This document shows positions 1 through 9,798 of a stretch of DNA of 35,514 nt, one piece after another. Each line of letters begins with the position of its first letter. Position 1 is the stretch's first letter. The notes under the pieces were generated by a model. That model was given only the letters and a program-made list of their open reading frames with translations. It had not been told where the DNA came from and did not search any database. The stretch comes from a virus, in IMG/VR virus record IMGVR_UViG_3300021365_002693, positions 1 to 35,514 of that record; one strand, given 5' to 3'. The position numbers were made by a program, and so were the translations under genes.

Positions 1-1011
1 ATATCCTCCTGTTATATTAGTGTTGTTGTCGTATAGCGTTAACTTCGAGCCGGATGGCCGGGTGTCTAATGCGGAGCCCGAATACAGACTTACTAGTATT
101 TCGCCCGTACCAACTCTGGGTAGGTTAGTTAACTTACCTCTTACGTAATTATAAAAATAAATCGTATTCAAGTTATCTGCCGCTGGGGCGCGCGAGCTAC
201 TAAAGTAAAAGTTGCCGCGATCATCTTTAATTGAGTCATCCCAGCGCGCTTCTAATGTTGGGCGCCTAAAAAAGTATTGTGTGCCTCTTGCAAAAAATCT
301 TTTGGTGTAAAATGATTCTTGGGCGCCGCTCAAATTTATAAGTACGCTGCCACTGGCAGGGTTCATTAAAACCCCGTCGTTTGAAGCAGAAAAATAAGAC
401 TCGTAACTTTGCGACAATCTTACTCCAATTCCGTAATTGCCCTGAGTACCACCTATCCATTTTTCAACTAATTGGGTAATATTTAATTCTAGATCTTCTA
501 AACCACTTTTAAAAGTATATTGATAGTCATTGCCCGAACCACTTAAGTAATCACCGCCGACAGTGCTCCAATTTGTTCCTTTCTTTGCTTGAATCCAATT
601 TGAGCCTGAATTATTTTTGACTAGATCCAGGTAATTTGTCATATCGAGACCATACCCTTCTTGCCAAGATTGTGACACTGCAGCTACTGTTACCTTAAAA
701 TTCTTTGGTGTGGTGCGTGAGTGCGGGGCACTATATAACTTAAGGTAAAAATCTACAGAACCTGATCCTGGAAGTTTTCCGCTTAGGCGATCTGAGCTAA
801 CTGTAGCAATTGGAAACTGCATCAAGAATCGTGATAATTCTGTGCTAGCTGGAGATAACGAGGATGTTGGTGTTTGACGGCCATATATTGAATATACCTC
901 TACAATATCTGATTCCCCCGTGTTGGATCCAGTGGCCCGAGTCGTTAAGTTTGATTGATATGTGTTTACGATAGTGTTATCGGCCGAAGCTGTGTATCTA
1001 ATAAATGCCAT
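1..1011 (-). CDS. Virion structural protein, partial (3' end outside window)
   Basis: The minus frame is open from the ATG at 1011-1009 to the window edge (337 codons without a stop), so the C-terminus is missing. The start codon overlaps the gp6 stop as TAATG, which fixes the start and implies coupled translation. The N-terminus reads MAFIRYTASADNTI, followed by a Ser/Thr/Gly-rich beta-type sequence and SRFLMQFPI near residue 60. That layout resembles DNRLRE-like beta-sandwich modules of surface and fibre proteins, but this is only a resemblance by eye. Its place just after gp6 is where T4-like phages keep further wedge and fibre genes (gp7, gp8 and others), though it does not visibly match those. 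Role inferred: baseplate or fibre component. The name is uncertain; that it is a real gene is nearly certain. Confidence 0.75.
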   Translation of the reverse strand, partial: MAFIRYTASADNTIVNTYQSNLTTRATGSNTGESDIVEVYSIYGRQTPTSSLSPASTELSRFLMQFPIATVSSDRLSGKLPGSGSVDFYLKLYSAPHSRTTPKNFKVTVAAVSQSWQEGYGLDMTNYLDLVKNNSGSNWIQAKKGTNWSTVGGDYLSGSGNDYQYTFKSGLEDLELNITQLVEKWIGGTQGNYGIGVRLSQSYESYFSASNDGVLMNPASGSVLINLSGAQESFYTKRFFARGTQYFFRRPTLEARWDDSIKDDRGNFYFSSSRAPAADNLNTIYFYNYVRGKLTNLPRVGTGEILVSLYSGSALDTRPSGSKLTLYDNNTNITGGY

Positions 1012-2810
1012 TATCTAATTTTTCCTTTGACATCGGTTTCAAAAAACTTGATTTCAAATATTGCGTTCTTCGGACATACGAGCATATCTCCAGCTGGCGA
1101 TAAATTCTTGTTGATATCGTAGTTAACTTGGGAATAGTTGCCGCCAAATTTATTGTTTAATTTTACTTTTACAACGTCCAATACATCATCTACATCTTTT
1201 AAGACCGCATATACATCACTAATCGACATATGTTCTCCAATAAAATATCCCTCATTAGAATATTTGTTCTTAATCGCATCCAAACATTGTGCCATTACTC
1301 TTGTTTTATCAACCGTTGCTACTGTCTTAACTACAAAATCGATACCCACATTAATTACATAAGGATCTAAAATATCAATAGTGTCGTTTATCATTCTATA
1401 ACTGTTTAGCCAAGTTTTTAAATTCTTTTTTACAGTATCGTTAGTTTTAGTCAATTTGCCAAATTCATTCTCAGAAATAACATACATATTTAAGTTTCTC
1501 TTAACTGAAGATGGATCCTTTTGTACGCTCACTCTTTTAATGGAGCCAAACTTTGGATGCATCCTATATGCCAAGTTTTCATAGTCTGCCTGTGTGACAG
1601 CTCGATTTTGAGTTGGGAATGTATCTAAAATTCTTCTCTTAATTTCTCCCTTTGAAGGGTTTGAATTGTCACCCGTTATTGGCTGTTCGTTGCTTACCTC
1701 GATTGAAGACCGAACTTGTGCTACCTTGGTGTTATCTAATTGTCTCAAACCTCCAAACTCTAAAATTGCATTTGATACGATATTAAGTGCACCAGCAGAA
1801 ATATTAGAATTAGTAGGGTTGTTCTCCCGGTACACAATTGTCAATTCTGTATTAGACGGACTAACTCCCAATGATCTGTTTTTTGATAATGTTGTTGGAT
1901 CAAAAGTAGTATCTGTAACATATGATTTTCCGAAGGTATCTATCGCAACTGTTTGCGGGGTTGCCACGACATTTGAGGCGCCTGCTTGACCGCCGCCAAA
2001 TTGGAGAGTTATTCCTCTTTGGGCGCGGTCAACTACAAACTTATTTGTAACCACCATCGGTTTAATTACAGAAGGTACATTATCGTTTTTGTAATTATTG
2101 TTGGGTATTTCTTTAAATACCACATCTTGTGCTAAGTATTCAACCTCAAAGTATTCGTTACCTTGTGTGTCTACTACTTTGAGTATTTCGGTAATATTTG
2201 TGTTAGAAATTTGTATTCTTCTATATTTTGTATATGCGCCCACAGATATAACTTCATTGTTAAGCCTTCCTGACACTACATTTCCGTATGCTTTGACTGC
2301 ATAGTGGGACGGTGCACCGGTTGCGTTATCAACTCGTGCAACTACTATTGGATTTTTTGGATCAGAAAAGTCAATATTATCTGTGAGTATGTAACTGAGT
2401 CCAGTTTGGGATGAAAGTCGAGAGCCTTTCTTGAGAACAGGCATATATCTAGCGTCCGGTCCAATACCAACCGCTTCTGCGGGTATCATAACATATAGTG
2501 CCACAGTTCCATAGGTGGAGGGCCGGCCTTGTTCTTTATAGCCGAGCGCACGTCCGTGACGTAAAATATTTGTTCGCTGGAAGGATGTATCTAAAAACGA
2601 TTCATTTACACTATAATCCAAATACAACGATAATTGATCGCCGACATATGCCGCTGCATCTATCATCATGGCGCCGAATGAAGAGTCACTAAAATCTTGA
2701 AAATTATTGGGGTAAAACCTTTCTGCCATTTCAAGCAGATCTTCTCTGATCGACCCAAATTCTCTATGGGTATATCTTATTGGTATAAATTTTTTATCGT
2801 CTCTGGACAA
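1011..2810 (-). CDS. 6: Baseplate wedge protein gp6-like (Baseplate_J family)
   Basis: This 599-residue protein matches T4 gp6-type wedge subunits, which form the inner ring of the baseplate and share the gpJ fold. The N-terminus carries the typical block FIPIRYTHREFGSIREDL, followed by SFGAMMIDAAAYVGDQLSLY and the FLDTSFQRTNILRHGRALGY stretch. The middle holds the NRAVTQADYENLAYR segment (about residue 400) that is characteristic of Baseplate_J proteins. The C-terminal part has the IDFVVK...NKYSNEGYFIGEHMSISD pattern seen in gp6 and gpJ relatives. Length is close to T4 gp6. It lies directly after gp25, the usual T4-like order, and its TAA overlaps the next ATG. No defects are visible. Confidence 0.93.
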   Translation of the reverse strand: MSRDDKKFIPIRYTHREFGSIREDLLEMAERFYPNNFQDFSDSSFGAMMIDAAAYVGDQLSLYLDYSVNESFLDTSFQRTNILRHGRALGYKEQGRPSTYGTVALYVMIPAEAVGIGPDARYMPVLKKGSRLSSQTGLSYILTDNIDFSDPKNPIVVARVDNATGAPSHYAVKAYGNVVSGRLNNEVISVGAYTKYRRIQISNTNITEILKVVDTQGNEYFEVEYLAQDVVFKEIPNNNYKNDNVPSVIKPMVVTNKFVVDRAQRGITLQFGGGQAGASNVVATPQTVAIDTFGKSYVTDTTFDPTTLSKNRSLGVSPSNTELTIVYRENNPTNSNISAGALNIVSNAILEFGGLRQLDNTKVAQVRSSIEVSNEQPITGDNSNPSKGEIKRRILDTFPTQNRAVTQADYENLAYRMHPKFGSIKRVSVQKDPSSVKRNLNMYVISENEFGKLTKTNDTVKKNLKTWLNSYRMINDTIDILDPYVINVGIDFVVKTVATVDKTRVMAQCLDAIKNKYSNEGYFIGEHMSISDVYAVLKDVDDVLDVVKVKLNNKFGGNYSQVNYDINKNLSPAGDMLVCPKNAIFEIKFFETDVKGKIR

Positions 2811-2823
2811 TTTCTATGGCCCC

Positions 2824-3189
2824 TTATAGTGCAAAAGTTAGGATATCTTTTGTGTTAAGATCTGGAATTCTATATATTATGGACATTGCTAGAGTATTTC
2901 TTTCTAATTGTTCTTTAAAATCAATTTCTAGTATCGTGATTACTGGCATATAAGTTTTGACTTGTTCTTTAATCTTTGCTTCTATTTCTGATTTAAGTTG
3001 ATGTGGTTGGCTTGAAAATAAATACGAATTAATCCCAACGCCATAGTTCACATCCATAACTTTTTCGCCTGGATTCGTTAGAATTAACATTTTAAGATTT
3101 TGACTCAATGTGTGTTTTATTGTTTTTAATACAGTGAACCCATCCGCAGAATCTCTCGTTAACGGTAATTTTACTCCAAAAGAAGACAT
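2824..3189 (-). CDS. 25: Baseplate wedge protein gp25-like (GPW/gp25 lysozyme-like family)
   Basis: At 121 residues it has the size of gp25/gpW proteins, which join the sheath to the baseplate wedge and are related to the T6SS protein TssE. The diagnostic core is present: NLKMLILTNPGEKVMDVNYG (residues about 31-50), then VGINSYLF and a helix running to EQVKTYMP. In the family the NPGER/K-x2-x-D-x-x-YG motif is the hallmark. The start is supported by GGAG seven bases upstream of the ATG. It lies 13 bases before gp6 and 61 bases after the giant structural gene, with a hairpin between. It is the most conserved short baseplate gene here and anchors the T4-like assignment. Confidence 0.95.
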   Translation of the reverse strand: MSSFGVKLPLTRDSADGFTVLKTIKHTLSQNLKMLILTNPGEKVMDVNYGVGINSYLFSSQPHQLKSEIEAKIKEQVKTYMPVITILEIDFKEQLERNTLAMSIIYRIPDLNTKDILTFAL

Positions 3190-3213
3190 TTAAAACTCCA
3201 CTAATAATTATAA

Positions 3214-3257
3214 GGATTAGTCATTTTTGGTCATTTTTAACTTAAAATGTCTAATCC
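3214..3257 (-). other. Intercistronic hairpin at the end of the 2177-residue gene
   Basis: GGATTAG (3214-3220) pairs with CTAATCC (3251-3257). The pairing continues through CATTTT/AAAATG with one T-T mismatch, giving a stem of about 14 positions around a 16-base loop. The right arm includes the TAG stop of the giant gene. Inside, AAAATGAC is repeated directly on the transcribed strand. There is no run of T after it, so a classic Rho-independent terminator is unlikely. A processing site, an mRNA stabiliser or a weak attenuator between the giant gene and gp25 is possible. Confidence 0.45.
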
Positions 3258-6200
3258 TTTCCGACAGGTGAACAGAGGTTGCCATTTTTATCAAATGGAT
3301 TTGGACGAAGTTTGCCTTTTTTCCACCACGGTAAAAACATTGCGCCCGGGCTGGGCATTAATTGTGACATGGCGTCTTTAACGGCTTGTGAAGCTGCATC
3401 TGTTCCATCAGATGAACCTCCGGTGAGGTCAAAGTCGCGATCATTATATGCTTTTCTAAAAATCTTTTTAATTCTTGACTTGGTATTTCTAAGCAATTCT
3501 TTATCCCAATTATCCCAATGGTTGAACAATATTGATTCAAACCAATTTGGTTGTCGATCCTTATAACTTGTCCAGCCTTCTTTTCCGCTATATGAATAAT
3601 TTGTAGTTAATATGCCGGCAGACTCTGTGACTGTTCTTGCTGAAATTTTCACTCCAGGCTTATCATCAAAGGTTGGTTCAATTATAGAAAATGCAGAGGC
3701 ATATGAATTGCCATCAGCCACCGTCTTCTCTCCAATTGATGGTAAAAAGCCCATATCATTGTAGATAGCGATTGTCGAAATAACATTTTTTATCGGAAAC
3801 ACATAGTCTGTTAAAAGCTTAAACTTGTCTTCATCCATTAAGTTTACAAGGAGACAGTAAAGCAATTTTGTGCTCCCTTGTAATGGAGCTAGTTCAGTAC
3901 ACTTTGTATCTAACGCACTGATTTCGGTTTCTGCTATTTTTACTTTTTGGCCTCCAACAATTAAACTAATCTGTAAGCCATATGTTACTCCTAAATTACC
4001 CGAAACGCCAACTGGTTCTGCATCCTGATCGGATTCACCCTCTGGTGTTGGGGGGTATACTAGTCTCATATCACCCGGATAAATGTCGGATATGTTTTTC
4101 TCGGGCCCACCTGAAGCTACCATAGATATTGCTGTCGAAGTATTCATCTTGACTCCATTGATTGCCATATATTTTTCAATCAAGAAAGGGCGCGCAGGAT
4201 CATCAACATACGATGTTTCGCTAGTAAATTCTTGGAAATCTCCAAATGGCAACCCAGTTCTACTCAGCAAAGGTATAATTGTTTCGTGTGCCTCTTCAGT
4301 GTGGTATTCACCCTCCATATAAATCATTTCTTCATCTTCATCATAGTGTATATGATAGTAACCAGTATATGGTTCACCGGTTGATAGCACACTAAATTCA
4401 CCGCCGGTAGTGTATCCCGATCCTTCTGTTGGGAGTCCGATCACTTCTTCTTTTAATTCTTTATGCAAATCTAAATCAATTCCACCATTTGTGTAGTTTG
4501 TGATAAAATATTTCCTAGCATCTGTATATTTTGGCTTAAGATCCAGAGACTCGATATTATCTACCATCTTTTTACCAACAATGTTTAGTTCGCCGATAAC
4601 CATTTCGCGTAAAATCATTTTAGCCAACTCTTCGGATGATTGAACAATCTCAAGGTTCTTTTGACTTCTGTATTTCTTTAAACTAAAGGATTGCATAAAT
4701 TTAGGCCTTACAGGCAAATCAGTTTCGCCCACCGAGTGTGCAATTTTTAATTCTTTCTTAAAGGGGTATTTATACCCTTCTTGAACATCGTTAAGTTCTA
4801 TCAACATATCTATAATATGTTCGGGAGGATTAATTTCTCCAGAATCTACCAGTCTGCCATATGTTTGTACTACTTGTTCTAAAAATGAATACCAAAACTC
4901 ATCATCACTAAATGGATTGAAAAATTCCCAAAACGGACCTTGAGCATCTCTAAAGCTTTTTTCCATATGCTCTACGATGTATGATGCATATATGCCACCA
5001 TAAACATTATCAAAATCTGGATAGAATGTTGTAAATGAAGCTAAAGATTTAATCATGTGTGTCGATGCAAATATACGGCAGGATGATTTTATAATTCCTT
5101 GTATGGTTGCTATAGCTGGACGATTTAGGATGCGGTTGTATGGCCTCTCGATAACACAATCTTTATCCTCTTTTAGTCTTGGATCAAGAGGAATTTGATT
5201 GTATGCTTCGTCTACCTCATCACGGATAGATTTGAAATCAATCAATTCGCTTTTTCTAGGTTTACAAACTGTGTATTCTGGAAATAGTACGCTCAAGAAA
5301 CCCATCCACCCTTCTTGGGTAACCGGCTTCACATATACTGGTGGGTTTGTATAGGTGCCTCCATATTTGGTGGGAGAGAGATAATGCACACGAATTTTCT
5401 TGGGTTCACTTTTGTTATTATATGCATCTCTACTTAATCCTAATTCCATATCATCGTTAGACAGATCATCGCCGTCATCGTTCTTCGCATCCTCATATAA
5501 CACAAAACTCCCACCTCTCTCAACTCCATAATCCATATCTGAGGCGTTTAAAGTGTCATTAACGGCGCCGTAAGAGAATGCATTTTCATTAGACGCAATC
5601 TCGCTTGTAACACCTTGATACATAGCATTCATAAAAGTATTATAAGTTCCCTTAAGAGTATCTAGGCCCGGGCCAGTGGGACTATCTTCATCGATCATTT
5701 CTTTCAGAAGTACTATCTGAGGAGTATATCTAGATTCATTCGCGAAGCAGTTTCTAAATGCTGGATATTGGTTTGGCGCAATTGATTCTAGCGTGTTTTC
5801 TACCGAAATAAATTCAACAAATCTATCGCTAAGAACGCGGCCTGTTTTAGTTTTCATTAGTCTTTCATAATCTGCTTCAGATAAAGACTGTAAATCCATC
5901 TCCTGCAGTTTACCTGCAGTATTAAATTTGTGGAATATTGAAACTCGGGTTACATCTTTCGGTTCTGCTCTTGTGCCTATGTTGGAGTTATCTTCCATAT
6001 CTGAATTGAATACATTGATCCTAAACCCATATGACCAGGGTTTTGTTTCGCCGGCGGCAATTTTAGAGTCCACGCCTGTATTATTATCTCTGAAATCTAA
6101 CTGTATATCTGGATCCTTTTTTCTTCCATACCTTGTTATTTCCAACATTTCACTTTCATAATTTGCGACGTATTTAGAATTATAACCAAAGTCGGGCACA

Positions 6201-9200
6201 CTAATAATACTAAAGTCAGGATTGCCGAACGTCGATGTCCATCCTAATTTTTCAAATGACCTTTTAAACTTTTTATCTTCTTTATAATTGTTATTTGATG
6301 AATATGTTAGCGACAGTGATGTCATTTCTTCTTTGAGGTGAGTTGCAACTTCTGTTGGGAATTGTCCTCGCTGAGGGCCTGACCAGCCTGCAGGATATAG
6401 GGCCCCAAACACGCCGGCTTCCAAGGATTCTGGCTCTTTTGTGACAAAATCAGTGTAATTTCTATTTTGAGCTTTATTCCAATGAACAGAAAGTGGGTTA
6501 CCCATTGTGTCCGACATAATCATATTCATCATGCCCCATTTTGAATCTTTGCGGCCCATAAACAGCCCGTTGCTTAAGGGACCAATCATATCTTTTGTAA
6601 AGTCTATTTTAAGTTGTTTAAAGTTGCCACCCATTGCAACGCTTGCCGCTTGAAGCATCTCATCTGATTCAAATGGTATGAGTCCGTTGTCGCAACCTGG
6701 ATCGCTAACAATAGGAGGCAATGCATCCATTAATACCTCTTGAGGGTTTTGCAGTACGTCTGAGAGAGATTCTAAATCATCGAGTAGATCTAATTTTCTA
6801 CTATCAAACATAGCTCTACATTGTTCCGATGTGGCTCGGCCTTCTAACATAGCACAGCGGAGATCTTGGAATTCTTTTACATCATCTTCATTCAAGCATA
6901 AGCTCGGATTTGCAGGCAGTTCATCATCATCCGGTAAGTCTTTTAATAACTGTTTCATTTGATCTTTCACTGCGGCAGGCAATAAGTTACCCATATTACC
7001 AAAAAAGTCTGCTACAGAAGCGGCATCTGGTAATCCATCTCTAAACTGAGGGTATTCGTACTCTAATAGATTATCTACCACATTGCCCATCGCAGAGGAA
7101 GTATCACCCAAGAGACTATTGAATAATTCCTCGCGAGTAACAGAGTTTGACACATCGCTAAAAAAGTTTTCCACATCTTCTTTGTTGGATAAGGCTGCAC
7201 CACCGGTACCGAGTTTTTCCATCATCTCTGTTAGTGTGTCTTGTACCTGTTGGGGGCTGGCTTCAGGGCCGCAGATTGATTCTTTAATGATATCTGACAG
7301 GCTGGCACCGCCGGTCACAAGGCTTGCTGCCGCCTTACCTAGAATCTCAAGCGCTTTACAGATTGCATCACCAATAAGTTCACAAAGTTTCATTATTATT
7401 CTCATAATAACCATCATGAGAATAGTCTGAATGGCCCATACAATAAGCATAAAGACTAATTTTGCAATATCTTCTAAGGCTGGTAACCAACCAAACGGGT
7501 TTATAAGCTTTGGCAACACTAACTCGTTCGGAAACTTACAAATTGGTATTTCTATGCTGTTTATAAAGTCTAAAAAGTTTGGGTCAAATAGCGGTGGACG
7601 TGGACAATCTAATGTTGCGAAAATCTTGGCAATGATGGGGGCTCCAGGAAAATCATTCAACTTATCTACTAAGCCCAATAAGTTATCGCCCCACACCTCT
7701 ATTAATGCTAATGCATATGCTTCCATAATAACGTCTGGACTTAATTCATTAGACGCATTTTGTTGTATCTGGTTAACATCAAACTGTTGTGCTAAGGTTC
7801 TTTTATTCGAAGGGTTATATTCTTGTAGCTGTTTTGAACTCATACCCTCGTATGGTGCATCTGGTCTGTTCGAACGTTTTTCTCTTTCTCGATCAATAAG
7901 TTCAGAGCTATCCCAAGGGCGACCGACTGGCTTTTTGCCATCAATAGCATCACTTAATTGTTGGCCTTGCGAGCCATCTTGGAAGATATCTCCCTCATTT
8001 AATTTCTTTTTGACAAGAGCATCTAATTCAGCTTGCTTTTCAGGTGGTAGACCGACAAAAAGTTTCCCAAAATCCTCTATAGACATTGCTTTTAATGCTG
8101 ATTTTATGGCCCGGGCCAATGCTTCTTCTAAAGTAAGGCCACCTAATAAACATCTTATTGCTTCTAATAGAAAGTCGAATAAACCACATATCTTCATTCT
8201 ATCAAAACCGTGCTTATAAACGTCATCTAAGAAGGCTTGGGCTGACCCAGCATTCGTCGGACTAAAACCAGTAAAAGCTGGCCAGCCTTTGTTAGTGCGG
8301 CCGACGGCGGAACCCAATACTCTAGTGCAAATTGTAGTAAATAATTGTTCATCCGCTTCAATATTAGCAAAGGCTTGTTCAATCGCCATATTACCGATAG
8401 TTTTCTCAGCTTCTTTTTGTTCTTTTGTTGTCGCATCAACTATCTGTGTACCGCCTGGGGGGAAATAATTCGGGTTATATGCTAGGCCTTTTATGAAATC
8501 TTCATCAAGTTTTTCACCCATTGATAGTTTACAGACGGACTCGTGAAACATTGATGCTAATGCATCACCTATACTCATAACATCATCTAAAATATCTTGC
8601 CCTAATTCTTTAAATTCGCCCTTGAGGCTATCAGCCACACAACTTGATAGGGTACTGTCCTGATTGACAGAATCAGTGCTCTCTTCCTTACCATAGTTTT
8701 TAACTGTTTTAAGTTTAGGGTAGGTAACTTCTTCCATTACTTCGACCCAGGGTCGTTCAGCCCTTGCAGAAGCAGCTTGGATCAAGTTTTCTAAATTCAT
8801 AAAATAATTGCAAGCTGTTCTATCTTTCCAGCCAGATCTATTGTTCAAACTCTTTAATTGTTTACCTTTGTATACTTTTGGCTTGTTTCTGCATTTGTGT
8901 GTCCAGACTCTAACCTCTTTAAGTTTTCTGTTTCCAGAAAATACAAGTTCGATATCTTTAACATTTTTTGTAGCAACCATTTCAGCCCAGTCAAAGCCCT
9001 CTAATATATTATATCCTTTAGAATTTAGCCAGTTATCTAATTGGTGGAACATGTTAACCATAGCGCCACCGCCGCCCTGGGCCTGAGATCTGTTAATTCC
9101 ATATCTGTCTAATTGTTTTACTGAATATAATTTACCATTTTCAAACACTAAGGAATTCTTGTGTACATAAGAGTACACACGGTATAACCTAGAATAATAC

Positions 9201-9784
9201 CTAAATATCTTTCCAGCCTTAATGGTCTTAGATTTTAAAGAGCGAGCGTTGTATTTGACTGTTATGTCATCTTCTTGCGTACTACTTGAATCTTCTTCAT
9301 CGTCTGATTCATCAGCGCTATCTAGAGGTGCTATATAATCATAATTTATAGAGTATAATAATTTAACTCTAGAAAAGGCCCGGGGGTCGAGATCAAATTT
9401 TTCTAAGGTCATATGCTGAATTAAGTTTTCCCTAATTTCAGGTGTATTTTCCTTTTCATAGGACAAGAGGATTGCATCAATTGCAGTTTCTGCATACTCT
9501 AAACTCATTTCTGCCATAAACGCTGCGGCGTCGGCGCCTGTCGCGTCAGCGCTAGGTGTAACCTTATCGTAACTTGTTTTAATGGTTACTTTGTATTTAC
9601 AATTTTTCTCGTCAAACCAGGGATCATCTTCAGTTTGATTTAGCCAGTTTGGACCAACATATGTTGGATTAGGAACACATTCGGGACATTTATTAGGATG
9701 AGAAACTGGAACAACATCTTTACATTCTTCCTGTAATCCATCGCCGTCAGTATCCTGAAATTTTAAATATGGTGAGTCTGCCAT
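3251..9784 (-). CDS. Giant virion structural protein (2177 residues)
   Basis: A single uninterrupted 6.5-kb gene inside the baseplate module, so most likely a large tail or baseplate component. Visible parts: a short N-terminal DTDGDG (residues 11-16), like a calcium-binding thrombospondin type 3 or EF-hand loop; CPEC at 33-36; a very acidic Asp/Glu/Ser patch at about 153-173; Pro- and Cys-containing linkers; and a strongly hydrophobic block at about residues 771-801 (AKLVFMLIVWAIQTILMMV and on), long enough for one or two membrane spans. The rest looks like many mixed alpha/beta domains. Marine T4-like phages carry giant structural genes (VrlC-like and others) near gp25, but I cannot match this one by eye. 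It ends with TAG inside a hairpin. It begins 12 bases after the stop of the preceding gene. Confidence 0.8.
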   Translation of the reverse strand: MADSPYLKFQDTDGDGLQEECKDVVPVSHPNKCPECVPNPTYVGPNWLNQTEDDPWFDEKNCKYKVTIKTSYDKVTPSADATGADAAAFMAEMSLEYAETAIDAILLSYEKENTPEIRENLIQHMTLEKFDLDPRAFSRVKLLYSINYDYIAPLDSADESDDEEDSSSTQEDDITVKYNARSLKSKTIKAGKIFRYYSRLYRVYSYVHKNSLVFENGKLYSVKQLDRYGINRSQAQGGGGAMVNMFHQLDNWLNSKGYNILEGFDWAEMVATKNVKDIELVFSGNRKLKEVRVWTHKCRNKPKVYKGKQLKSLNNRSGWKDRTACNYFMNLENLIQAASARAERPWVEVMEEVTYPKLKTVKNYGKEESTDSVNQDSTLSSCVADSLKGEFKELGQDILDDVMSIGDALASMFHESVCKLSMGEKLDEDFIKGLAYNPNYFPPGGTQIVDATTKEQKEAEKTIGNMAIEQAFANIEADEQLFTTICTRVLGSAVGRTNKGWPAFTGFSPTNAGSAQAFLDDVYKHGFDRMKICGLFDFLLEAIRCLLGGLTLEEALARAIKSALKAMSIEDFGKLFVGLPPEKQAELDALVKKKLNEGDIFQDGSQGQQLSDAIDGKKPVGRPWDSSELIDREREKRSNRPDAPYEGMSSKQLQEYNPSNKRTLAQQFDVNQIQQNASNELSPDVIMEAYALALIEVWGDNLLGLVDKLNDFPGAPIIAKIFATLDCPRPPLFDPNFLDFINSIEIPICKFPNELVLPKLINPFGWLPALEDIAKLVFMLIVWAIQTILMMVIMRIIMKLCELIGDAICKALEILGKAAASLVTGGASLSDIIKESICGPEASPQQVQDTLTEMMEKLGTGGAALSNKEDVENFFSDVSNSVTREELFNSLLGDTSSAMGNVVDNLLEYEYPQFRDGLPDAASVADFFGNMGNLLPAAVKDQMKQLLKDLPDDDELPANPSLCLNEDDVKEFQDLRCAMLEGRATSEQCRAMFDSRKLDLLDDLESLSDVLQNPQEVLMDALPPIVSDPGCDNGLIPFESDEMLQAASVAMGGNFKQLKIDFTKDMIGPLSNGLFMGRKDSKWGMMNMIMSDTMGNPLSVHWNKAQNRNYTDFVTKEPESLEAGVFGALYPAGWSGPQRGQFPTEVATHLKEEMTSLSLTYSSNNNYKEDKKFKRSFEKLGWTSTFGNPDFSIISVPDFGYNSKYVANYESEMLEITRYGRKKDPDIQLDFRDNNTGVDSKIAAGETKPWSYGFRINVFNSDMEDNSNIGTRAEPKDVTRVSIFHKFNTAGKLQEMDLQSLSEADYERLMKTKTGRVLSDRFVEFISVENTLESIAPNQYPAFRNCFANESRYTPQIVLLKEMIDEDSPTGPGLDTLKGTYNTFMNAMYQGVTSEIASNENAFSYGAVNDTLNASDMDYGVERGGSFVLYEDAKNDDGDDLSNDDMELGLSRDAYNNKSEPKKIRVHYLSPTKYGGTYTNPPVYVKPVTQEGWMGFLSVLFPEYTVCKPRKSELIDFKSIRDEVDEAYNQIPLDPRLKEDKDCVIERPYNRILNRPAIATIQGIIKSSCRIFASTHMIKSLASFTTFYPDFDNVYGGIYASYIVEHMEKSFRDAQGPFWEFFNPFSDDEFWYSFLEQVVQTYGRLVDSGEINPPEHIIDMLIELNDVQEGYKYPFKKELKIAHSVGETDLPVRPKFMQSFSLKKYRSQKNLEIVQSSEELAKMILREMVIGELNIVGKKMVDNIESLDLKPKYTDARKYFITNYTNGGIDLDLHKELKEEVIGLPTEGSGYTTGGEFSVLSTGEPYTGYYHIHYDEDEEMIYMEGEYHTEEAHETIIPLLSRTGLPFGDFQEFTSETSYVDDPARPFLIEKYMAINGVKMNTSTAISMVASGGPEKNISDIYPGDMRLVYPPTPEGESDQDAEPVGVSGNLGVTYGLQISLIVGGQKVKIAETEISALDTKCTELAPLQGSTKLLYCLLVNLMDEDKFKLLTDYVFPIKNVISTIAIYNDMGFLPSIGEKTVADGNSYASAFSIIEPTFDDKPGVKISARTVTESAGILTTNYSYSGKEGWTSYKDRQPNWFESILFNHWDNWDKELLRNTKSRIKKIFRKAYNDRDFDLTGGSSDGTDAASQAVKDAMSQLMPSPGAMFLPWWKKGKLRPNPFDKNGNLCSPVGKD

Positions 9785-9798
9785 AACTTTTTAACCTG

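Noticed and set aside
3214-3257. Rho-independent terminator after the giant gene
   Set aside because: The hairpin is real but AT-rich and not followed by a T run; listed as hairpin only.
7431-8219. 262-residue open frame on the plus strand
   Set aside because: It lies entirely inside the giant minus-strand structural gene, has Ser/Phe-rich antisense composition and no neighbours on its strand; a shadow frame.
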